Source: a virus. Taken from it: DNA of 52,507 nucleotides. The stretch is taken from positions 1-52,507 of IMG/VR virus record IMGVR_UViG_3300045999_003393; one strand, 5' to 3'. Within the stretch, counting starts at the first letter, position 1. Each line of letters begins with the position of its first letter. The notes below the pieces were generated by a model. It ran no database searches and was not told the origin of the DNA. It saw nothing but the letters and a program-made list of their open reading frames with translations. This document shows, piece after piece, positions 9,233 through 16,677 of the stretch. The position numbers and the translations under genes were made by a program.

Positions 9233-9270
9233 GTGGGGTGGGGTCGTGTATTGATGCGGCCCCACCTCAC
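9233..9270 (+). other. Strong hairpin after the capsid gene
   Basis: GTGGGGTGGGGTCG at 9233-9246 pairs over 14 positions with CGGCCCCACCTCAC at 9257-9270 (two G-U wobbles), with a 10-base loop. There is no downstream U-tract, so it is more likely an attenuator, a processing or mRNA 3'-stabilising element than a classic terminator. Confidence 0.65.
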
Positions 9271-9305
9271 AAAACCTCGTACATACAGTAACAATTGGAG
9301 ACAAT

Positions 9306-9560
9306 ATGCCACGCAAACCAACTCAATCCTTTGTAGAAGTTGAAACAGATGACGACACAGATGTCATTGATGAAATCTCTTACGAACCACAGGTAGTTAG
9401 TAACTCTGGTTCAGATTTAGTAAACGCCCGTGTTAAGGGAACATGGAAAATGTTCTGGGGACGTGACTCTTACGATTTTGAAGACGGTAAGCGTTACAGA
9501 CTGCCCCGTGACCTCTATGGTTACCTTCGTCAAAACGGGAACATCTACGACACTCTCTGA
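9306..9560 (+). CDS. Small head-associated hypothetical protein
   Basis: 84 residues from ATG 9306 with TTGGAG upstream; a possible TACAGT -10 lies at 9284-9289. The N-terminus is acidic and the C-terminal 45 residues (RVKGTWKMFWGRDSYDFEDG then YRLPRDLYGYLRQNG) are aromatic-rich and compact. Similar small proteins after capsid genes are often head accessory or neck factors, but no family is recognised here. Confidence 0.75.
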   Translation: MPRKPTQSFVEVETDDDTDVIDEISYEPQVVSNSGSDLVNARVKGTWKMFWGRDSYDFEDGKRYRLPRDLYGYLRQNGNIYDTL

Positions 9561-9568
9561 GGTAGTAA

Positions 9569-10933
9569 ATGCCCCTTATAGTCCCTAACGCTACCGACAT
9601 TGGAACACTGTTTGGTGCCCTAGACCAAGCAGAACCTGATGCACTGGATTTCCAAATCCTTGGGGACCGTTCAACAGGGGTTCTTTCTGGATGTGCTGTT
9701 TCAGCGTCATCTGGAGTTGTGTCCGTAACTGAGGGTCACGTTGCTATTCAGGGTGTTGTACATGATGTCTCGTCAATTTCCCCACTGGGGATGCCAACAC
9801 CTCCGACATCAACCAACACACGGTTTGATCTGGTAGTTGCTCGTCTTTCCGGTTCTTCTACTTCCATTGTGGTTGTTCAAGGACCGGAAAGCACGACCAA
9901 CCCAACCTTCCCTCCGACTCCAAGTCGTATGTCTACTACGACTGGTGTCAACGTCTTAACGTACGTTAACCCAGCAACTGATGTTGTCCTAGCGGCTATT
10001 TTTCGTAATGGTTCTGCCACCATTACCAACTCCGCAATCGTTGATAAGCGTGTCAACGTACCCTCAACCACCAGCCTTAGAGGCGACAATGTTCCGTCAT
10101 CTGCCATTGGTTCTAATGGAGACTTTTACTACAAAAACACGGTAGGACCAAGTTCATCCGGTGTGTATGTAAAGCGTGATGGTTCATGGGTTGAGTTGAT
10201 TCTTCAATCCAATACTGGGTCTGTTACCCCAATTGGTGCGATCATTATGTGGCCCAGCACCACGGCTCCAGACCCCACATTCTGGAAAGAGTGTAATGGT
10301 CAACTTCTCTCAAAGAGTACCTACGGGACGCTGTTTGGTCTTCTAGGAACTACCTATGGTGCTGGCACTTCTACTCAGTTTGCCCTCCCTGACCTAAACA
10401 ACAAGTTTGTTCGGGGTAGTGGAACACCGGGTTCTACTGGTGGTGCCGACTCGGTCACCTTGGGAACTACCAATCTTCCAGCGCACACGCACACTCTTGC
10501 CAATCACACTCATGGAATTGGTACACACACTCACGCAATTAGTCTTCCGTCATCCACTGTTACGACCTCTTTGGCTGGTGCACACGCTCACCAAGGTGAC
10601 TCCAGCGGTAACAACGTCGTAGTTCGTCTAGGTTCTTACACCAGTCCAAACTACTTGGCTGGCTACAGCACCGACAATGATGGACTCATTGATGGTCTTG
10701 GAGTTGGTGCCCAAGGTGGTATGTCGGTTATTAACGTGGCACAGACCCAGACGGCTGGTAGTCACGACCACACAGTCACCATTACCGTATCTGGTAACAC
10801 CCAGACACCAACATCTTCCCCGACAGAAGGTCCAAGTGTGAACACCTCTGGATCTACCGGAAACGACCCAGCAACTGCTTTTAGTGTACTTCCTTCATAC
10901 ACTACAATGCGTTGGTTTATCCGGGTGTTGTGA
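9569..10933 (+). CDS. Tail fibre / receptor-binding protein with tail collar domain
   Basis: 454 residues. The C-terminal half carries a phage tail collar domain (about 219-281: PIGAIIMWPSTT, WKECNGQLLSKSTYGTLF, FALPDLNNKFVRGSG), then a run of HxH motifs (His 306/308, 313/315, 320/322, 339/341), and ends SYTTMRWFIRVL. In T4 gp12/gp37-type fibres, such HxH pairs bind metal ions in the trimeric shaft. It likely binds the host surface. Its position, between the capsid and neck genes, is unusual for a fibre. Confidence 0.9.
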   Translation: MPLIVPNATDIGTLFGALDQAEPDALDFQILGDRSTGVLSGCAVSASSGVVSVTEGHVAIQGVVHDVSSISPLGMPTPPTSTNTRFDLVVARLSGSSTSIVVVQGPESTTNPTFPPTPSRMSTTTGVNVLTYVNPATDVVLAAIFRNGSATITNSAIVDKRVNVPSTTSLRGDNVPSSAIGSNGDFYYKNTVGPSSSGVYVKRDGSWVELILQSNTGSVTPIGAIIMWPSTTAPDPTFWKECNGQLLSKSTYGTLFGLLGTTYGAGTSTQFALPDLNNKFVRGSGTPGSTGGADSVTLGTTNLPAHTHTLANHTHGIGTHTHAISLPSSTVTTSLAGAHAHQGDSSGNNVVVRLGSYTSPNYLAGYSTDNDGLIDGLGVGAQGGMSVINVAQTQTAGSHDHTVTITVSGNTQTPTSSPTEGPSVNTSGSTGNDPATAFSVLPSYTTMRWFIRVL

Positions 10934-11085
10934 TGTCGGAAAAGGTATCACCGCCATCAGGTAGCCCTAATGATATCCGTATCAAACGGGGAGTTACCGT
11001 TGGTCGTAGCCGAGAAGAACAACCAGCGATGAGTCAACCGACTCAGAAAACAGTTCCCGGTCCTAATCCTTCACTCCCACAGTAA
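10933..11085 (+). CDS. Small hypothetical protein (50 aa)
   Basis: ATG 10933 overlaps the fibre stop (TGATG) and opens a 50-residue frame ending TAA 11083-11085. The product is polar, Pro/Ser/Gln-rich and probably disordered (MSEKVSPPSGSPNDIRIKRG). Coupled translation with the fibre gene suggests a fibre assembly or accessory role, but this is only an inference. Confidence 0.6.
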   Translation: MSEKVSPPSGSPNDIRIKRGVTVGRSREEQPAMSQPTQKTVPGPNPSLPQ

Positions 11086-11087
11086 GG

Positions 11088-11093
11088 TACACT
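11088..11093 (+). promoter_or_regulatory. -10 element placed for a leaderless transcript
   Basis: GG followed by TACACT has its last base 7 positions before the GTG start codon at 11100, the distance at which transcription normally begins. The transcript would therefore start at or near the start codon. The only purine-rich stretch upstream (AAGGT at 11084) is too far to act as a good ribosome site, which supports leaderless translation. Confidence 0.5.
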
Positions 11094-11099
11094 TGTATC

Positions 11100-11900
11100 G
11101 TGGCTGAACTATCTGATATAGAAACAATTGCTCGTACCTATTTACGAGACTTCCCTAAGTTCTTTCAGACATCCTTTGATGCAGTAGGAAGAACTTACGA
11201 ATTGGGTCAGGTCAACGTAGACTCAACGTCTCTTTGGGTGGCTGTCTATACCTCTTCATCAGGTTCTGCGTCTGCACTAAGTTCATCCCAGTACAGTTTG
11301 GATGAGCGCAACGGCATCCTTCGCCTTACCACAACCTACCCAGCAAACACAAAACTGCTGATAGAAGGCTACTATTACGAATGGGTTACCCCAACTGATT
11401 TAACTTTCTACTCTAAGCATGCCTTAGAAAAGCACCTACACACAACGAACTTGGCAGTTAACCAATTGGCTGATGTGGTTATCAACGCAATTGGTATTGC
11501 GGCAATCTGTGAATGCCTATGGGCACTCATGACTGAATACAGCCGTGACATTGATGTTATTACATCAGAGGCCATTCATATTCCTGCAAGCCAGCGTTTC
11601 CGCATGGTGCAATCGCTTCTTATGCAATGGGAAAAGGAATACGAACGTCACGCCACAAACCTCAACATCGGCTTTGACCGTCTTGAGGTATTTAATCTAC
11701 GCCGTGTATCTCGTACTACTAACCGACTTGTTCCCTTGTACAAGCAAAAAGAGTTTGGGGACTACTCACCCACAGAGCGTCTATGGCCTGAGATTGACTC
11801 AGGAATCTTGGACCCAGAAGTCAAAGACGACAAACTTCGTGAAGACGTTTACGTTGACACTACCCCACTTACCGGTCAGACGACGAATGCGTACTACTAA
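11100..11900 (+). CDS. Head-tail connector / adaptor-like protein
   Basis: 266 residues from GTG 11100. It follows the capsid block and precedes three short neck genes, the usual place for the adaptor that docks on the portal. The sequence starts with a helical ELSDIETIARTYLRDFPKFFQ segment, has a beta-rich middle, and a long helix-rich body ending with an acidic tail. No definite family motif is seen; the call is from order and size. Confidence 0.65.
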   Translation: MAELSDIETIARTYLRDFPKFFQTSFDAVGRTYELGQVNVDSTSLWVAVYTSSSGSASALSSSQYSLDERNGILRLTTTYPANTKLLIEGYYYEWVTPTDLTFYSKHALEKHLHTTNLAVNQLADVVINAIGIAAICECLWALMTEYSRDIDVITSEAIHIPASQRFRMVQSLLMQWEKEYERHATNLNIGFDRLEVFNLRRVSRTTNRLVPLYKQKEFGDYSPTERLWPEIDSGILDPEVKDDKLREDVYVDTTPLTGQTTNAYY

Positions 11901-12436
11901 TGGACATTCGGCGTGAACTTAACAATATTCACGATAAGTACCGTAGATACCACAGTGTAACGGGCGAGTACGTCGTATGGTATGAGTTCCTTCCTCTAGG
12001 AACCTCAACATCTGCAAACAGCGTATACAACGATGTATACGACGAAGGTGTCTATGGGGCTGGTGGAAGGAACTACAAATCGGGTGTTTCACTCCCAGTG
12101 ATTACGGTAGAGGAGACGGAAGACGCTCGCCGGTCAATTGCCGATGGTCGCCAACCGACTCAGACGCTACAGATGAAGTTATCCATACGGGATATGAGGG
12201 ATGCTGGTATTGAGGCTGTTTGGGAATACCAACCCCACCTAAACGACATCTTCCTTTATGATGGTCGTTTTTATGGAATATCTGACTACCGTGTTCGGGG
12301 TCGTTTAAAGAGTGAGGTTTTTGTAACCATTCAGGGGTACGAAATCTATGTTGATCAGGAGATGGTCAACGATGTGGTTCCAACCGTTGGAAACATTAAT
12401 GCTCCTTGGCCTACGAGCCTTCCAATTATAGGGTAG
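11900..12436 (+). CDS. Neck protein, possible head-tail stopper
   Basis: 178 residues from ATG 11900, overlapping the previous stop by one base. The middle holds a beta-rich region (LNDIFLYDGRFYGISDYRVRG) reminiscent of small OB- or SH3-like head-closure proteins. It lies in the neck cluster between the adaptor and a gp10-like protein. Function inferred from order; no decisive motif. Confidence 0.6.
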   Translation: MDIRRELNNIHDKYRRYHSVTGEYVVWYEFLPLGTSTSANSVYNDVYDEGVYGAGGRNYKSGVSLPVITVEETEDARRSIADGRQPTQTLQMKLSIRDMRDAGIEAVWEYQPHLNDIFLYDGRFYGISDYRVRGRLKSEVFVTIQGYEIYVDQEMVNDVVPTVGNINAPWPTSLPIIG

Positions 12437-12464
12437 AATGTGTATACCTGATGAGCGTCAGGTA
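12434..12464 (+). promoter_or_regulatory. Possible -10 followed by a 5' hairpin
   Basis: TAGAAT at 12434-12439 matches TAnnnT, with TATA downstream. The predicted start near 12446 falls just at a perfect 7-bp inverted repeat, TACCTGA / TCAGGTA (12445-12464). The transcript could begin with a stabilising hairpin before the GGAG site of the 12493 gene. Confidence 0.4.
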
Positions 12465-12492
12465 ATCCAACGCCTAGAACTACGGAGTACGC

Positions 12493-12879
12493 ATGCTCGC
12501 TACCTCTGATCTCAGCCCTTATGCTGACCATGCCCATAGTTCTAAGTTGCCCCTATACGGACTTCCTGCATCCGTAGCCGCCGTGTTTGTCGTTGAAAAG
12601 AAGTTGGGTTCTTTTATTAAAAAAGCCCTAGATGAGTTTCAAGACCAAGTACGCACTGACGCTCGTTCATCATGGGGAGACGTTGCCGACACAATCAATA
12701 TTGTGTACAACGAAAACACTGAAGAGATTAATATCTATTCAACTAGCCCCCGTGCTCAAATCCTTGAGTACGGTGGGGACGGACAACCCCCTCGTCCTGT
12801 CCTTCGCAAAGCCGCATACTCTGCCCAGCAACGGGTGGCTGAACGTGTATCCCGTATGATATCGGAGGCTTTGTTCTAA
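12493..12879 (+). CDS. Neck/tail-completion protein, HK97 gp10-like
   Basis: 128 residues from ATG 12493 with GGAG 6 bases upstream. A helical N-terminus (EKKLGSFIKKALDEFQDQV) is followed by an ILEYGGDGQPPRPVLRKA segment, a pattern typical of gp10-like neck proteins (an E-x-G-T/G ... P-R-P-F-hydrophobic motif). These proteins help join or close the head-tail interface. It lies in the expected order before the terminator-type gene. Confidence 0.75.
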   Translation: MLATSDLSPYADHAHSSKLPLYGLPASVAAVFVVEKKLGSFIKKALDEFQDQVRTDARSSWGDVADTINIVYNENTEEINIYSTSPRAQILEYGGDGQPPRPVLRKAAYSAQQRVAERVSRMISEALF

Positions 12880-13577
12880 TGCCCAAGGGTTTCTTACTTG
12901 CCGAAGATGCCGCTGTTAAGGCTAGGTTTTCTGCGATTACGGTCACTGATGACCGTAATGCTGAACGACCTGTAAGCGTCTTCTTCCGGTACCCCGAAGG
13001 AGAAACAGAGAAGAAGTATCCGTTCATCACTATTGAACTAATTGATATCGCACACGATACTTCTCGCCAGCAGTCAGAAAACTATTACTACTATGGTTCT
13101 ACTGCCTCAGCATCCGCAAGGGCTGATTTTGTAAACTACTACCCATCTGAACTGACGGCTCAAGAACTAGCCGCTCAAACACAGGGGTCTAACTACTTGC
13201 GTATGGAATCGTTTGTACCAATGATCTTGGTATACCAAATTTCTACGTTTGCCCGTAGTGCCCTGCATGATCGTCAATTAACAAGTAAAATACTACGGCG
13301 TATTATGCCCTTTCGTAGGGGGTTCATTGAAATCCCAGAAGATGGCACAATCCGTCGTTTTGATCTAGCGGGGTGGGCATCTGCCGACCTTCTAGACCAA
13401 GAGGCTGGATTCAAAAAGCGTATATTTAGAAAAGTATATACAGTTCAATTGACAGCAGAAATGCCTACATCTGATCTGGTGGCTATCAAGCGTGTAACAT
13501 CCGTAGTTGGTAACATTAATAACGTAGACGTAACCAACCCATCTGTATTCACTGACCCATTTTCTGAGGAGTTTTAA
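12879..13577 (+). CDS. Tail terminator-like protein
   Basis: 232 residues from ATG 12879, overlapping the previous stop. It lies immediately before the sheath gene, where the terminator/tail-completion protein that caps the tube is expected. The alpha/beta-looking body includes a VFFRYPEGETEKKYPFITIELID segment consistent with the terminator fold. Length is somewhat greater than simple siphovirus terminators, closer to myovirus versions. No catalytic motif expected or seen. Confidence 0.65.
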   Translation: MPKGFLLAEDAAVKARFSAITVTDDRNAERPVSVFFRYPEGETEKKYPFITIELIDIAHDTSRQQSENYYYYGSTASASARADFVNYYPSELTAQELAAQTQGSNYLRMESFVPMILVYQISTFARSALHDRQLTSKILRRIMPFRRGFIEIPEDGTIRRFDLAGWASADLLDQEAGFKKRIFRKVYTVQLTAEMPTSDLVAIKRVTSVVGNINNVDVTNPSVFTDPFSEEF

Positions 13578-15092
13578 ATGCCGACATACAAGAACCCCGG
13601 CGTATATGTAACCGAGTCGGCTTTTGTAGCCAACACACAGCAGGGAAACCCAACAAGGTCCGTAGCCGCCTTCTTTGGTGAGGCAGGACGTGGACCCACT
13701 GTTGCAACCTTCGTTGACTCGTGGGCTTCATTCAAGTCACTCTATGGTGACCTTGATCAAGACTATGAGTTGGGCTTTGCTGTATACCACTACTTCGCTA
13801 ACGGTGGTAAAGAAGCCTATATCAACCGTGTAGTAGGTACTGGTGCCACCAAGGCAACCGCTACTGTCCCATACTACCCAACCGGTACTGGTAACGCTTC
13901 AGCAACTTTGTTCACTGCTACTGCTGTAAGCGAAGGTACATGGGGTAATGGTCTTACTTTTGAGGTAACTGCTGGAGTTGTAGCCGCATCTGCTTCACAG
14001 ATTCCTACATTTAACCTCGTCATCAAACTTGATGGTGTTGAGGTAGAGCGTTGGAACGAGTTGTCAGTTGATCCTTCAAGCAACCGTTATGTAGATTCTG
14101 TACTAGACAACTACTCCAAGTTTGTCACAGTATCAGTACCCACTATTGCCGCTAGTGCCACATGGGCTTGGTACACCACTGCCGTAACCAGTGCTAGTGG
14201 TACAAACGGTGCATCAATTGTTGATGCTGACTACACAGCCGCTCTTACCAATCTTGATGTGATCAACGGAGTGCTTCTCCTTAACGCAGTTGGAAAGACC
14301 ACAGCAACGGTTGTAAACGCATTCCTTGCCAAGGCAGAGGCACGAGGAAACTCGTTTGTCATCATTGACCCCGACAAGACCGCTACCGATCCATCTGTCA
14401 TTGGTGGAAGCGTCGTAGGTTCATACAACGTATCTTCATACGGTGCTGTGTACTACCCAGCCCTGAAGATGGTTGACCCCTCTAAGAGCGGCCCAGCCGC
14501 AATTCGTACCACCTATCCCGGTGGCGCAATTGCCGGTGCTTACATCCGCACAGAGATTTCACGAACTGTTGCTAAGGCTCCAGCAGGTAATAACGTAGAA
14601 GTACGAAATGCACTCGGTCTTGTAACTCAGTTTACTGAGACTCAGACCGGTCTTCTGTACGACACCTACAACGTGAACATGCTGAAAGCCATCCCCGGTG
14701 GAGGAATCATTGTCAACGGTGCTCGCACCCTTGTCAAGACCGAACCAGACAAGTTCATTCCAATCCGTCGCTCACTCAACTACTTGAAGCAGGCATTGAA
14801 GGATGCCACAGCCTTTGCAGTATTTGAGCCAAACGACGAGCGTCTGTGGTCACGTCTCAGTGTGGTCGCTTCCTCCTTGTTGTCAGAGTTCTGGCGTTCG
14901 GGTGGACTAAAGGGCGCAAACGCAGATCAGGCTTTTTATGTGACCTGCGATAGTTCAAACAACACGTCAACCACTATTAACAACGGGGAAGTTCACGTTG
15001 AAGTAGGTGTTGCTCTGCAATACCCCGCTGAATATGTAGTCATCAACATCAGTCAATGGACTGGTGGTTCAAACACCGTAGAGACACTCTGA
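13578..15092 (+). CDS. Tail sheath protein
   Basis: 504 residues. The start MPTYKNPGVYVTE is the typical sheath N-terminus, followed by an AFFGEAGRGP segment and the SFKSLYGD / GGKEAYINRVVG motifs. The C-terminal part has the PIRRSLNYLKQALKDAT and FEPNDERLWSRL segments of the sheath core. The protein forms the contractile tube surrounding the tail tube, so the phage is a myovirus. Its stop is 14 bases before the tube gene. Confidence 0.95.
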   Translation: MPTYKNPGVYVTESAFVANTQQGNPTRSVAAFFGEAGRGPTVATFVDSWASFKSLYGDLDQDYELGFAVYHYFANGGKEAYINRVVGTGATKATATVPYYPTGTGNASATLFTATAVSEGTWGNGLTFEVTAGVVAASASQIPTFNLVIKLDGVEVERWNELSVDPSSNRYVDSVLDNYSKFVTVSVPTIAASATWAWYTTAVTSASGTNGASIVDADYTAALTNLDVINGVLLLNAVGKTTATVVNAFLAKAEARGNSFVIIDPDKTATDPSVIGGSVVGSYNVSSYGAVYYPALKMVDPSKSGPAAIRTTYPGGAIAGAYIRTEISRTVAKAPAGNNVEVRNALGLVTQFTETQTGLLYDTYNVNMLKAIPGGGIIVNGARTLVKTEPDKFIPIRRSLNYLKQALKDATAFAVFEPNDERLWSRLSVVASSLLSEFWRSGGLKGANADQAFYVTCDSSNNTSTTINNGEVHVEVGVALQYPAEYVVINISQWTGGSNTVETL

Positions 15093-15106
15093 TAGGGGTA
15101 TAGATA

Positions 15107-15709
15107 ATGGCACGTTCAACAGCAAACGATCCGATTCGTAACTTTAAATTCCAAGTTCAAATCGTTCCTCCGGGTGGTGGCGGTCTAGCAACTGCGGCGG
15201 CTGGTATTGGTAACCTTGGCTTTTCTGTTATGTCTGGTATTTCAGTACAGAACGAAATGGTTGGTTACCGTGAGGGTGGTATGAACACCCACACCCATAA
15301 GTTGGTAGGTCAGTCAGACTTTGCTCCTGTGACCTTCAGCCGTGGCGTGTTTGCCGGTGGTGCAGACATGTGGCGTTGGCAGGAATTCTTGCACTCATGG
15401 AACCAAGCCAGCACTGGAAGCCGTAGTGGTAACAACGATTACCGATGCGACATTATCGTCAAGGTATTTGACCACCCAGTATCAGCCGGTAACTACCAAG
15501 AGCCAGAGCAGGCTAACTCTGCAAACCCAAATCTTGGCGATACCAAGTTGGCTATTAAGTTGTACAACTGCTGGCCCGGTGCTTACGCTCTCAGCGACCT
15601 TTCCGCTGGTGAAAGCGGTATTATGATTCAGCAGTTGACTGTTCACCATGAGGGTTTCTACATCGCATGGAGCGACACCGAAATCGCTGGAATCGCAAGC
15701 AAAGCATAA
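15107..15709 (+). CDS. Tail tube protein, T4 gp19-like
   Basis: 200 residues from ATG 15107 with GGGG upstream. Hallmarks are DPIRNFKFQVQI at the N-terminus, a GFSVMSGISV strand, EMVGYREGGMNTHTHKLVGQ and WRWQEFLHSW. These match the gp19-type tube subunit, which forms the inner channel for DNA delivery. Placement directly after the sheath confirms the assignment. Confidence 0.93.
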   Translation: MARSTANDPIRNFKFQVQIVPPGGGGLATAAAGIGNLGFSVMSGISVQNEMVGYREGGMNTHTHKLVGQSDFAPVTFSRGVFAGGADMWRWQEFLHSWNQASTGSRSGNNDYRCDIIVKVFDHPVSAGNYQEPEQANSANPNLGDTKLAIKLYNCWPGAYALSDLSAGESGIMIQQLTVHHEGFYIAWSDTEIAGIASKA

Positions 15710-15732
15710 TTAAACCATAAAGGGGTTACAAA

Positions 15733-16533
15733 TTGAGCACTGACACCAACGAGGTGGCATCGTTTAATGATGCCATTAAAGACAAGGTACCCAGCATTGG
15801 AAAGCCTGAGTCCCTGATTGTTGAACTACAGCGTGGTCTGGTAGACCCAACAACAGGACTTTGGCAGACCACCGCAGAGGTTCGTGAGTTGACTGGTGAA
15901 GATGAGGAGTACCTTGCGTCATTAGAGAATGACCGCAGTATGACGTACGCCAAATACATCAACACCCTGTTGGCTCGTGCAACAGATCGGATTGGCAACA
16001 TTACGATTAACGGTAACCAGAACTACCTACAAGATCTGGTAATTGGAGACCGTGATGCCCTGTTCTTAGGGGTTGTCAAGGCTACTTATGGGCCAGAGAA
16101 AACCTTCACCCGTACCTGCGAGTTGTGTGGTAAGGACAGCGATATCACTATCAACCTTGTTGATGACTTCCCGATATCCGTTCCAAACGTAGATGTAAAG
16201 AAGCCACTAGAAGTAACTTTGCGTAAAGGTACTAAAGTAAAGTTCCGTATACCAACTGGAAACGACAGCGTTCAGGTCGTGAAAGATGGTAAGACAACGG
16301 CAGAACAAAGCAGTCTCATGATTGCTCGCTGTGCCGTATGGGATGAGGGGGAAGCCCCAGAAGACCCCATCAAGTGGGCCAAGACCCTTAGTCTTGCAGA
16401 CCGTAACAAGATCATTAAGACCCTTCTCAGTGTGGAGATTGGTCCCAAGATCAAGGAGGTGAATACCCAATGCGCTCATTGTTCAGCAAACATGGACATC
16501 GCAATAGATTGGGTATCCCTTCTACTGGGTTAA
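15733..16533 (+). CDS. Tail assembly chaperone / baseplate assembly protein with zinc knuckle
   Basis: 266 residues from TTG 15733 (AGGGG upstream). A VRELTGEDEEYLASLEND segment near 50-68 and two CxxC pairs (Cys129/132 and Cys247/250) recall the T4 gp26-like baseplate-assembly family, in which the four Cys likely bind zinc. It lies between tube and tape measure, where phage chaperones are expressed in two forms through frameshifting. A second frame without a start codon directly overlaps its end (see 16508-16675), supporting this. Confidence 0.75.
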   Translation: MSTDTNEVASFNDAIKDKVPSIGKPESLIVELQRGLVDPTTGLWQTTAEVRELTGEDEEYLASLENDRSMTYAKYINTLLARATDRIGNITINGNQNYLQDLVIGDRDALFLGVVKATYGPEKTFTRTCELCGKDSDITINLVDDFPISVPNVDVKKPLEVTLRKGTKVKFRIPTGNDSVQVVKDGKTTAEQSSLMIARCAVWDEGEAPEDPIKWAKTLSLADRNKIIKTLLSVEIGPKIKEVNTQCAHCSANMDIAIDWVSLLLG

Positions 16534-16675
16534 TGTAAAATATCTATACTGGGAACACGAACTAATAGCCTCCGTCTACAAAGGGTTTAATCTCTCGGAT
16601 TTACGGTCAATGACCGTGCGCCAGCGGGACTTCTGGTTCCGTATGGCAAAATGGAGAAATGAGAACGGAGGTTAG
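16508..16675 (+). CDS. Frameshifted C-terminal extension of tail chaperone
   Basis: The +1 frame (relative to 15733) is open from after TAG 16505-16507 to TAG 16673-16675 and encodes a protein-like sequence (YLYWEHELIASVYKGF then SDLRSMTVRQRDFWFRM) with no ATG, GTG or TTG until ATG 16610. A separate start would lose the conserved-looking half. It is best read as the C-terminal extension made by a +1 (or -2) ribosomal frameshift somewhere in 16508-16533, adding about 47 residues for a product of about 313. The slip site is not identified. Confidence 0.65.
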   Translation: MGYPFYWVNVKYLYWEHELIASVYKGFNLSDLRSMTVRQRDFWFRMAKWRNENGG

Positions 16676-16677
16676 AG

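Noticed and set aside
9233-9345. GTG 9233 after AAAGGAGAAAG as a short gene after the capsid
   Set aside because: The frame goes through both arms of a stable hairpin and into the next gene in the wrong frame; more likely the RBS-like bases are incidental.
16536-16541. TAAAAT as a promoter for the tape measure
   Set aside because: It lies in the probable frameshift coding extension and the tape measure start is about 130 bases away with its own strong ribosome site, so it is probably coincidental.
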